Assembly: GCA_017525235.1 (NCBI GenBank)
Contig: JAFXTC010000002.1
Span: 44,064-108,063, forward strand
DNA: 64,000 nt
DNA from: Bacteroidaceae bacterium
GTDB taxonomy: Bacteria; Bacteroidota; Bacteroidia; Bacteroidales; Bacteroidaceae
Direction of reading: 5' to 3'
Position numbers and translations under genes: made by a program. The notes beneath the pieces are model-generated. The model was not told the DNA's origin and did no database searches. It saw nothing but the letters and a program-made list of their open reading frames with translations. Positions 51,976 to 58,799 of the stretch are shown here, in pieces (position 1 is the stretch's first letter; each line of letters starts with the position of its first letter).

Positions 51976-52800
51976 TTATTCTAAATTGTTTATCCATTCG
52001 TCAATTAGCAGTCTTACCTCGTTCAGGTTCTCCCTGAACTGATTGCTCAAAATCTCTGTATGGTTAACGTGCAAAAGGTTTTCTCCACCTTCCGCCATTA
52101 TCTGATGAATGAGTGATTCTTGAGCATTGCCACTTACTACTCGCACCGTGCCTTCTTTACGTGTACTGGGCATGTTCACCAAATTGGCAAAAGAACGACC
52201 TTCAGTCAGATTCAGGCTTGCGGCACCCGCTCCTCCGTTTCCACCATGGCATTGTATGCAGGCCATATTGAACAATCCCTTTTGCAGAGCACCAAACCGG
52301 CTTATATCCGTAAGGCCTAAGTCCATGTGGATGGTATCTTTCTGATTGACGTAGTCGTCTAGATTCACTTTTGCAATGGTGATGATGCGTTCGCGCAGTC
52401 GGTTTGTTATAGCAAGTTCCACTGTGTTGATATCTTCTCCGATGTTGGAGAGCACCAACTCAACCCTTGTACTGTCTGGTGTAGTATTGGGTATGGTACG
52501 AACCACCTGAGCATAGTTGTCGCCAATGGTGAAACCTGCCAGGGAAACAGCGTATTTATTTTCCCACGAGTTTATGCCGAAAAGAACTGCCCTCAACTTT
52601 ACCGTTTTTCCTTTATCCGTTGTGGAAAGTGCTTGCTCCTCAATATCACCAGAGTCGCAAGAAACCAGAAAAAAAGTAAAAAGTGAAAGAGTGAAGGCTG
52701 CGATTGAGCGAGAGCAATGATAGGCTTGCTTAAACATTGCCGAGCGTGAGCAGGCTCGACCGCAGGTCAAAAGTGAAAAATAAATGAATCTTTTATGCAT
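51976..52800 (-). CDS. c-type monohaem lipoprotein
   Basis: 274 residues with one haem-binding motif, MACIQCHGGNGGAG (CxxCH). The lipobox FFLVSC marks a lipoprotein. The ATG at 52800 gives a 48-residue signal region, much of it (residues about 13-41) encoded by repeat DNA; an ATG at 52737 would give a normal 27-residue signal and may be the true start. The middle has a beta-sandwich look (VELVLSNIGEDINTVELAI). It ends with LIDEWINNLE. It lies 17 bp after the porin in the imelysin operon. It probably passes electrons or haem with the dihaem DUF1111 lipoprotein (inference). Confidence 0.8.
   Translation of the reverse strand: MHKRFIYFSLLTCGRACSRSAMFKQAYHCSRSIAAFTLSLFTFFLVSCDSGDIEEQALSTTDKGKTVKLRAVLFGINSWENKYAVSLAGFTIGDNYAQVVRTIPNTTPDSTRVELVLSNIGEDINTVELAITNRLRERIITIAKVNLDDYVNQKDTIHMDLGLTDISRFGALQKGLFNMACIQCHGGNGGAGAASLNLTEGRSFANLVNMPSTRKEGTVRVVSGNAQESLIHQIMAEGGENLLHVNHTEILSNQFRENLNEVRLLIDEWINNLE
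52670..52780. repeat. repeat-derived signal region of the monohaem lipoprotein
   Basis: AAAGTGAAA-GAGTGAAGG words, then GAGCGAGAGCAATG and CCGAGCGTGAGCAGGCTCGACCG with internal inverted pairs (GAGC..GCTC), then AAAAGTGAAAAAT again. All lies inside the N-terminal coding region. Confidence 0.6.
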
Positions 52801-52817
52801 TGTGAATCTTAAATTAA

Positions 52818-54068
52818 TCAGAAGCTGAACTGAAGTTGAACAGAAGCGTGGTGGGTAGAAATGCCCAAGTCGTCATTATCGCGGTCAAGCTGTGTCTGGT
52901 GACCATACCTTCCTGTGAACTGGTACATAGCCGAGAGTTTGAGATGCACCTTGGGAATATAGTAGTTACAAACTACAGCCGGCATGTTCAGGAAACCATC
53001 TTTTGTCGTTCCGTTTCTGTCCATAAAATCATATCTTACACCCAGTTGAACGGTAGGTGTAACAAAATATCCTACCTGAGCGTATGCACCCCAGTAGTTG
53101 AACGTATCATCTATCTTCTGACGTTTAGTAAAGCTCACATGCATCCAGTAAGCTTCGGCTCCCACATACCAACGGTTCAGTAGCATAGAGAATTCTGCTC
53201 CAAGACGAGCATCATTAGTGCTCTCGCTTTCACTTTCTACATTCAGTCCGCCGCTGACACCAAATAGCATGTGCCTTCCGTGCAGCATTTTGGCATTACC
53301 CTGTGTGGCTGGCATCTGCCCCCAAGGCATAAAGGTAAGTCGTCCGGCATAAAGTAGGGCGGGAATATGCCAATCGTCTGAGAGTGTTTTGGTGGCAGCA
53401 TTAATAGATGAGCCGCTACCATTCCACAGTCCGACGTCATAACCCATCAGCCAACTGTTGGGTTTTTTATTCAGTTTGGCAACACCATGAAATTCTACAC
53501 CAATGTCAAACCCTGTACCGATGTTAGGTGTAACTGCATTCAACACATGGGGCATGATGGTGGAAGTTGTGAGCGACGAGGGTAGAATAGGAAATAGCGT
53601 TTCACCCAACGTCGTCAGATAAGCATGTGTGAAGGGCGTTTTGAACTTTCCTACACGAAAACGAGCTGCAGGATTAATCCGATAGTCCACCCATGCCTGT
53701 TGCAAGATATCAGCACCCTTGGCTGCTGCATTAATAGAAAGGTTATAATCTAACCGACCAAAGGTTTTACCTGTAAAACCCAATATGGCGTATGGAATGG
53801 CAAAGCCAGAGTTGGCTACATTATCCTGATTGTAAGCCTTGTCCAGCCCCTCATCGTCGTAGTAATTAAATTGTCCTCGAGTTTGTAGGAACAGATAGGG
53901 TTTAAAGACGAACTTTCCGTTCTTCGACTGAAGCGTGAAGCCTCGGTCATCTGCAATTCCTAACACACCATTCTCCATATCAATGTTCAGCGAATCCTGA
54001 GCTAGAGCAAAGTTTAGAGTGAAGAGTGAAGAATGAAAAATGATAAGTACTAAAGCTATTCGTTTCAT
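52818..54068 (-). CDS. outer-membrane porin (second in the imelysin operon)
   Basis: 416 residues with a signal peptide whose core, HSSLFTLNFALA, is encoded by TTCACTCTTCACTCT-type words (about 54008-54035). The mature part is a beta-barrel: FVFKPYLFLQTRGQFNYY, FRVGKFKTPFTHAYLTTLGETLFPILP, LNAVTPNIGTGFDIGVEFHG, and a terminal strand ASVQLQFSF. It resembles phosphate-selective porin O/P proteins. It lies between the DUF1111 lipoprotein and the monohaem lipoprotein and would let an iron or haem complex cross the outer membrane (inference). Confidence 0.8.
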   Translation of the reverse strand: MKRIALVLIIFHSSLFTLNFALAQDSLNIDMENGVLGIADDRGFTLQSKNGKFVFKPYLFLQTRGQFNYYDDEGLDKAYNQDNVANSGFAIPYAILGFTGKTFGRLDYNLSINAAAKGADILQQAWVDYRINPAARFRVGKFKTPFTHAYLTTLGETLFPILPSSLTTSTIMPHVLNAVTPNIGTGFDIGVEFHGVAKLNKKPNSWLMGYDVGLWNGSGSSINAATKTLSDDWHIPALLYAGRLTFMPWGQMPATQGNAKMLHGRHMLFGVSGGLNVESESESTNDARLGAEFSMLLNRWYVGAEAYWMHVSFTKRQKIDDTFNYWGAYAQVGYFVTPTVQLGVRYDFMDRNGTTKDGFLNMPAVVCNYYIPKVHLKLSAMYQFTGRYGHQTQLDRDNDDLGISTHHASVQLQFSF

Positions 54069-54117
54069 AATTTATGTTCTTTTCTAAAGTCTATAGTCTT
54101 TTTCGTTATCGTTATCG

Positions 54118-55641
54118 TTAAAGACTTTCCAAAAATTTGATAAGCGCTGAGCGATCATCCTTGTGCATTTTCTTAAACAGGTTCTTAGAGGCTTCTCCCT
54201 CGCCTCCGTGCCATAGGATGGCTTCTTGCAGGTTACGGGCTCTTCCGTCGTGCAGGAAATAGGTGTGCGCGTTTACCTTTTCTTGCAGGCCAATGCCCCA
54301 CAAGGGTGTTGTGCGCCATTCGTTACCTCTGGCTAGACCGCTGACGTAATTGTCGTTTAGTCCTACGCCCATAATTTCCGATCCCATATCATGCAACAGG
54401 TAGTCGCTATACGGATGAATGGTTTGGTTACCTAACCAGGGGAGTTCTGTTCCGTTCAGAAGCGCAGCGCCACGTGGCTTGGTATGCAATGTTGTTACGT
54501 GACAAAGATGACATTTGGCTTCGAAGAACATCTGCTCGCCTTTTTCTATCAGTTGGCGTTCTGAGATACGCTTACCCTTATAGTCAACCTGTGTGGAAGC
54601 GCTACCCAATCTACGGGCGGGAACACCTAGCCCATGCAGATAGTAATCCACATCTTCCATATCCTCGGTCGAGATATCCAGTTTGTCATATAGCAGTCCC
54701 ATCATAGAGCCTTGCTGCATTTGCATCTGACCCTCGCAGATTTCCTCTGGATAGCGGCTGTTAGTTACACCCATATCGCTGGAGAAGCCCAATTCGACGG
54801 TCAAATCGGCATGTTGTGCTTTATTGCCCGATAAGCCCAATCGCAATTGACCTCGTTCCGTAATGTAGTTGCATCGGCCAGAGATGCCATATTCCGGATA
54901 ATTGGATTTCTGGGCCAAAGCCTCAATTTCATTGGGGTCAAGTGCCATCATTTGTCCCATACCCACATGTCGTAGAGGCACGCGGACGGTACAGAACAAA
55001 TCTTCTGGGCGGATGGGGTCGTCCGTATCTCTATAGGTGGGTTTGTACCAGTCGGTAATGGTGTATTCTGGATAGACTAGTTCGTATGGTTCACCGTCAG
55101 GGAAGGTAAACTGTTCGCTATGCCATCGGCATTCCAACTTGCCTTCGGCCGTAACACCCATGATGCTTTGATCGTGGATAACACGACCGTAATCTTGAAA
55201 GAAAGCCCCATTCTTACGAGTCACATAAACCAACATCGAAGAAAAACCATATGTTCCGCTCCCATAAACAGGTGTACCGTCTGGGTCTTGCCCATTCTGT
55301 GTCCATAGGCCAGGTTTGGTACGACCCGCATTGCGATGGCAAGAACCACAGGAGTAACCTGCATATACAGGCCCCAAACCATTACCCGAATTTAGTGGAT
55401 TGTCATAAAGACGATCGCCGTGTGTGAAACGTTTCTCGTTGGCAGGAATCTTGGCTACCCAGTCGGCCTCTGTATCGTAGGCATAGCTGGAGTTCTTAAA
55501 GACTGTAGAGGTGCCGGCAGAAAGGACAAACCCTTCCGGTACCTCTAGGTCTCGAATGTCATTCACCTCTAAACCATCATTCTCACAGCCCCAAAGAACT
55601 GTGAGAACAATGGCTAATAATAGCCTAATAATTTTTTTCAC
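54118..55641 (-). CDS. DUF1111 dihaem lipoprotein (thiol oxidoreductase-like)
   Basis: 507 residues, lipobox VLWGC (C19). Two CxxCH motifs: YSCGSCHRNAG (C98-H102) and AKCHLCHVTTLH (about residue 380). FLHDGRARNLQEAILWHGGEGE near the C-terminus is shared with dihaem peroxidases of the MauG/CcpA type. DUF1111 genes are known next to imelysin genes in Proteobacteria, where the set is iron-regulated. Substrate and electron donor are unknown. It sits 23 bp after the imelysin gene and 49 bp before the second porin. Confidence 0.88.
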   Translation of the reverse strand: MKKIIRLLLAIVLTVLWGCENDGLEVNDIRDLEVPEGFVLSAGTSTVFKNSSYAYDTEADWVAKIPANEKRFTHGDRLYDNPLNSGNGLGPVYAGYSCGSCHRNAGRTKPGLWTQNGQDPDGTPVYGSGTYGFSSMLVYVTRKNGAFFQDYGRVIHDQSIMGVTAEGKLECRWHSEQFTFPDGEPYELVYPEYTITDWYKPTYRDTDDPIRPEDLFCTVRVPLRHVGMGQMMALDPNEIEALAQKSNYPEYGISGRCNYITERGQLRLGLSGNKAQHADLTVELGFSSDMGVTNSRYPEEICEGQMQMQQGSMMGLLYDKLDISTEDMEDVDYYLHGLGVPARRLGSASTQVDYKGKRISERQLIEKGEQMFFEAKCHLCHVTTLHTKPRGAALLNGTELPWLGNQTIHPYSDYLLHDMGSEIMGVGLNDNYVSGLARGNEWRTTPLWGIGLQEKVNAHTYFLHDGRARNLQEAILWHGGEGEASKNLFKKMHKDDRSALIKFLESL

Positions 55642-55664
55642 TATTTTCTTTAGCGTTTTTAACC

Positions 55665-56834
55665 TTAATAGCTTCTTGCTTTACCGTCTTTGAATAGCAG
55701 GAATTCTAACGTGTGGAAGCCACGTACGTTTTGAGCGGCGCTAATATTATCATTATCTTCATCATATTCGCCTTCCCATATTATCAGTTCCTCTATATTT
55801 CCGCTTTCCATTACACCTTTGATGGCATCCACATCCAAAGGCCATGAGTCCATGTTGGGGTCAAGACCTAAATCGGCAACAGGACCGAAGAGGAAGGCTT
55901 CGCTGGTTTCCCAAGGTTCACGAGCTTCGATCCAAAGGTCAGCCGCACTCTTGAAGTTGGCTATTGAAGGCTCGTTGCTCAGCTCAACGATAGCCTGACG
56001 CAATGCAGTGGTCTTGCTAACCAAATCTGCGTATGTGGGAAGTACCACCTGATCAACGTAAGTGCTTACAATATTCTCCATTTCATCGTCGTCTGCATGC
56101 AGGTTGATGAAACTGATAAGATCTTTCTCCAAAACATCTACCAATGCTGCGCAAGCATCTTGAGCTGCAACAACGCTGTTGCTGCCAATGTGACTGCGGA
56201 AGGGGGCATTCATACCCTTGATGGCATTATAAGCGGTCTCAACCTTAGACTTAACAGAAGCATACAGAGTAGCGTCCTTTTCCTTTATGAAGGCTGCTAG
56301 CGAATGAGTAGCTTCTGTATTGTCGCGAGTACCATTCAAAGCGTTGCGGATGCTGAGAATGTTGTTGGAATAATCATCGATAGAATGCCAACTGTACCAC
56401 GATTCCACTGCATATACAGCCTCTGTGTATTTGCCGGATTCCCAAAGGTCGCGTGGCTCGCCAATCTTGGCAGTTCCCACCTCGCTGGCAATATCTATAC
56501 AGCCGTCTACAATCTGTTGTACGCAGGCTGCAGCACTATTGTATTCGCCACCAAAAGTTTTGAATGTCTGAGCGTAAGACTCACCATCGTTGTAACTAAC
56601 ACTCCAAGCTTGATTCAGGTCGCTGGCATCCTTAGCAAGTAGATTAGCTACGGCAGTAGCGTATTGAGTCCAGGTGGTAACATTTTCTGCCGTTACATCA
56701 ATGTTGTCTTCGTTAATGCTTACGTCAGCAGTACCTTCGGGAATGTTTTTCTCACCACCGTTTTCATCTTTGTTACAAGCTGCGAAGCCTAATCCCATAG
56801 CCAATAGGCTAATCATAATTACGTTCTTTTTCAT
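55665..56834 (-). CDS. imelysin-family lipoprotein (M75)
   Basis: 389 residues, lipobox GFAAC (C20). Mostly helical, with the imelysin motif GxHxxE in VRGFHTLEFLLFKDG (G372, H374, E377), and FLFGPVADLGLDPNMDSWPLD, characteristic of the family. Imelysins were first described as peptidases, but related proteins bind iron or haem and are made when iron is low. The gene is second in the operon, after a porin and before the DUF1111 lipoprotein. Confidence 0.9.
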   Translation of the reverse strand: MKKNVIMISLLAMGLGFAACNKDENGGEKNIPEGTADVSINEDNIDVTAENVTTWTQYATAVANLLAKDASDLNQAWSVSYNDGESYAQTFKTFGGEYNSAAACVQQIVDGCIDIASEVGTAKIGEPRDLWESGKYTEAVYAVESWYSWHSIDDYSNNILSIRNALNGTRDNTEATHSLAAFIKEKDATLYASVKSKVETAYNAIKGMNAPFRSHIGSNSVVAAQDACAALVDVLEKDLISFINLHADDDEMENIVSTYVDQVVLPTYADLVSKTTALRQAIVELSNEPSIANFKSAADLWIEAREPWETSEAFLFGPVADLGLDPNMDSWPLDVDAIKGVMESGNIEELIIWEGEYDEDNDNISAAQNVRGFHTLEFLLFKDGKARSY

Positions 56835-56866
56835 ATTATTATTGGTTTACAATTTACTGTTTGCGA

Positions 56867-56893
56867 ACTAAAGTCTAGCGCCTAAAGTCTAAT
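56867..56893. repeat. CTAAAGTCTA tandem words at the porin stop codon
   Basis: CTAAAGTCTAGCGCCTAAAGTCTAA lies between imelysin and the upstream porin and supplies the porin's TAG stop (56889-56891). It is the complement of the TAGACTTTAG family seen at 35205, 36369 and 63079. Confidence 0.75.
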
Positions 56894-58253
56894 TCTTGAA
56901 TTTCCATTTGTTGTCCTTCAGGAACCATCCTATGTATGCCACGCCAAGGGCAAATTCATTTTCTGATTTGTACTGTCCATTACCTATTCTGCGCATAGTG
57001 TAGTCTGCCTTTATTACCAGGTTGGGCAAGGGACGATAGTTCAAACCTGCCACCCACATCTGGGTTTTCAGGCGCAAATCAGCTCCCTTCAGGTTATTTG
57101 CATCCACTATTACCTTCTCCTGTGGGTTATAGTATTCGTAGCGGAAGAATGGGATGAAATCGGGCATTTTTGCATTGTTCACAAAACTTTTCAGATTCAA
57201 TCCTGCTTCAACACCGTAGCTTACCCCACGCTTAGCGATAGGAGACAAACGACTATATGGCGATTTGTTGCTTAGCCTGCTGTTCTTGGCACTCAGCAAA
57301 CTGCTGTTGCCAATATTGCCACCCAAAAGATTCCCTCGTACCGTAAAGTAGCGATTCCTGTATTGTGCATCTACCGACCAGATGGTAACGGGAACCTTGA
57401 AGGTGTAGGTCTGTGGCTTGTCGCTGTTCGCGGCGGCATTATTTACGTAATAGACAGAGGCTCCTAAGCGCAGGCCGGGTATTCCTCTGTAATTGATGCG
57501 TGCAACGTAGGCGGGAGAGGTAAAGTTATCCGTCTCAAAGAAACCCTGTTTGCCACCTGCTACCCATGTGTTACGATCGAATCCGTTTGCATTTAGGCCT
57601 GCAAGTATCATAAACTGATAATCAAATGAGGCCCATTTTTTTCCCAATTCACCGAAGAAGCTAATGCCAGTTTCATGCCAAGTACTAGGCAGTAGGGTTG
57701 TCTCGCCTTCAGGGCGTACAGTGCCAAAGAAGTTGATTGGTTCGTGGTGTGTATTGGTCAGGCCAACAGGAACTATCTGATGTCCCACGCGTACCATAAA
57801 GGCATTGTTCAGTCTGTAAGTTAGATGAAACTGCTCCAGCGCCACTTCGCCTCCTTTCTCTACTTCTGTCTCGTACTCCCCGTTTTCTGTGTTTTCTATT
57901 TCGTAGGCGGTTCCAGTACCTCCTGCTTCAAATTCTACCTCAACACCCAAGTTCCAGTGCTTGTTGAACTTGTAGTCGCCACCTATCACAAATCTTGGAA
58001 TAGAAATCGTGTTACGTTTGAAATCGCTGTTTCCCTGTGCTGTGCCGCTAAAGCGATTGATACCATAGTTCTTGAACTGAGCCAAAATCTCGCCATAACC
58101 ACCAATACGGTAACGGCCATAGCTGTCCATCTCCGTAGAATCGTTGTTCCACTGAGCGTAAGCGGCAGTGCCAATTGCCAATTGATAATTGATAATTGAT
58201 AATTGATAAGTTCCTATCATCAATACCAATGTAAGTAGTAATCTCTTCATCAT
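56889..58253 (-). CDS. outer-membrane porin-like protein, first gene of the imelysin operon
   Basis: 454 residues with a signal peptide whose core YQLSIINYQLAIG is encoded by AATTGATAATTGAT tandem words. The mature part is a beta-barrel (YRIGGYGEILAQFKNYGINRFSG, FNKHWNLGVEVEFEAGG, FMVRVGHQIVPVGLTNTHHEP) that ends with strand-like FALGVAYIGWFL. HEPINFFGTVRPEGETTLLPSTWHE matches a group of Bacteroidetes porins placed beside imelysin genes. A consensus promoter lies 26 bp upstream. It probably admits the iron source used by the operon (inference). Confidence 0.82.
   Translation of the reverse strand: MMKRLLLTLVLMIGTYQLSIINYQLAIGTAAYAQWNNDSTEMDSYGRYRIGGYGEILAQFKNYGINRFSGTAQGNSDFKRNTISIPRFVIGGDYKFNKHWNLGVEVEFEAGGTGTAYEIENTENGEYETEVEKGGEVALEQFHLTYRLNNAFMVRVGHQIVPVGLTNTHHEPINFFGTVRPEGETTLLPSTWHETGISFFGELGKKWASFDYQFMILAGLNANGFDRNTWVAGGKQGFFETDNFTSPAYVARINYRGIPGLRLGASVYYVNNAAANSDKPQTYTFKVPVTIWSVDAQYRNRYFTVRGNLLGGNIGNSSLLSAKNSRLSNKSPYSRLSPIAKRGVSYGVEAGLNLKSFVNNAKMPDFIPFFRYEYYNPQEKVIVDANNLKGADLRLKTQMWVAGLNYRPLPNLVIKADYTMRRIGNGQYKSENEFALGVAYIGWFLKDNKWKFKN
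58171..58210. repeat. AATTGATAATTGAT tandem words inside a signal peptide
   Basis: CAATTGCCAATTGATAATTG-type units, five or so with a period of about 8 bp, lie in frame in the 56889-58253 gene and encode YQLSIINYQLAI. Confidence 0.85.
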
Positions 58254-58278
58254 TCAATCATATTTTGGTTTTCGGCTG

Positions 58279-58309
58279 CAAAGGTACGGCGTGTTTCTGT
58301 GCCTCGCAA
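58279..58309 (-). promoter_or_regulatory. promoter of the porin-imelysin-DUF1111 operon
   Basis: On the minus strand TTG (58307-58309), 20 bp, and TACCTTTG (58279-58286), 26 bp before the porin start. No clear Fur box is visible; the two palindromes at 58387-58470 lie upstream and are candidates for regulator binding. Confidence 0.7.
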
Positions 58310-58386
58310 TACACAAATTCTATGAAATTGCTACTTCTGAAGTGTATGTCAGTACTTGTTTTTGATGACTTATGTTAGTTGTTTAT

Positions 58387-58404
58387 AAATTCTCTAGAGA
58401 ATTT
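58387..58404. repeat. 18-bp perfect palindrome, copy A
   Basis: AAATTCTCTAGAGAATTT reads the same on both strands. The same core with one more base on each side is found 65 bp away (centre to centre). Confidence 0.9.
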
Positions 58405-58450
58405 TCTGGAATGAAGTGTAGTTTTGGTTGTTATTAAGCTTGAATGCGGC

Positions 58451-58470
58451 AAAATTCTCTAGAGAATTTT
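58451..58470. repeat. 20-bp perfect palindrome, copy B
   Basis: AAAATTCTCTAGAGAATTTT is self-complementary over all 20 bases. With copy A it makes a spaced pair that would suit a dimeric DNA-binding protein. Confidence 0.9.
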
Positions 58471-58474
58471 TACA

Positions 58475-58550
58475 ACTTCTAACGTAGAAAATCTTCACTT
58501 GTAACGCAGGCCCCCCCTACTTGTAACGTATAAAATAACCACTTATTGTA
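58475..58550. repeat. iteron-like direct repeats, 22-bp period
   Basis: ACTTCTAACG at 58475, ACTTGTAACG at 58497 and ACTTGTAACG at 58519 start exactly 22 bp apart; a weaker ACTTATTGTA at 58541 continues the phase. The spacer sequences differ, so it is the word and its spacing that are conserved. Confidence 0.8.
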
Positions 58551-58588
58551 TGCTTCAATGCAGTTTCAAGGCTTTAATACACCAAAAT

Positions 58589-58692
58589 CATGTATCTTTA
58601 TGTAGGTATCATGTAGGCTTTATGTAGGCTTGAAAGCCAAAGAATCACGATAACTATCGGGGTAGAAAGGCAAAACCATGTAGGCATGTAGG
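58589..58692. repeat. TGTAGG word array
   Basis: TGTA(GG) starts at 58591, 58601, 58612 and 58623 (10, 11, 11 bp), then at 58679 and 58687 (8 bp). Most copies read (C/T)ATGTAGGC. The units are too short and variable for a CRISPR. Confidence 0.75.
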
Positions 58693-58768
58693 CAATTTCG
58701 TGTTTCCAAATAATTTTTTCAACAAACAAATAAACGGGAAATAATGACTTTTGTAAGTAAAAATTTCA

Positions 58769-58776
58769 TATTTTTG
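58769..58776 (+). promoter_or_regulatory. -7 box before the MORN-like gene
   Basis: TATTTTTG, 23 bp before the ATG at 58800. A TTTG at 58750-58753 is only 15 bp upstream, short of the consensus spacing. Confidence 0.4.
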
Positions 58777-58799
58777 CAGAAAGAATTAACCTGTTCATT

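Larger units (their letters stand above)
58254..58799. other. 546-bp gene-free, repeat-dense region
   Basis: No open frame of interest on either strand. From left to right it holds the minus-strand promoter (58279-58309), two palindromes (58387-58404 and 58451-58470), four direct repeats at an exact 22-bp period (58475-58550), TGTAGG words at 10-11 bp and 8 bp spacing (58591-58692), and a plus-strand TATTTTTG box (58769-58776) before the MORN gene. It separates an iron-type operon of normal GC from two GC-rich genes. It could be a regulatory hub or the remnant of an integrated element. Confidence 0.75.

Noticed and set aside
58589-58692. Possible CRISPR array at the TGTAGG words
   Set aside because: Units are 6-9 bp, spacings are 8-11 bp within groups, there are no unique spacers of 25-40 bp and no cas genes in the window.
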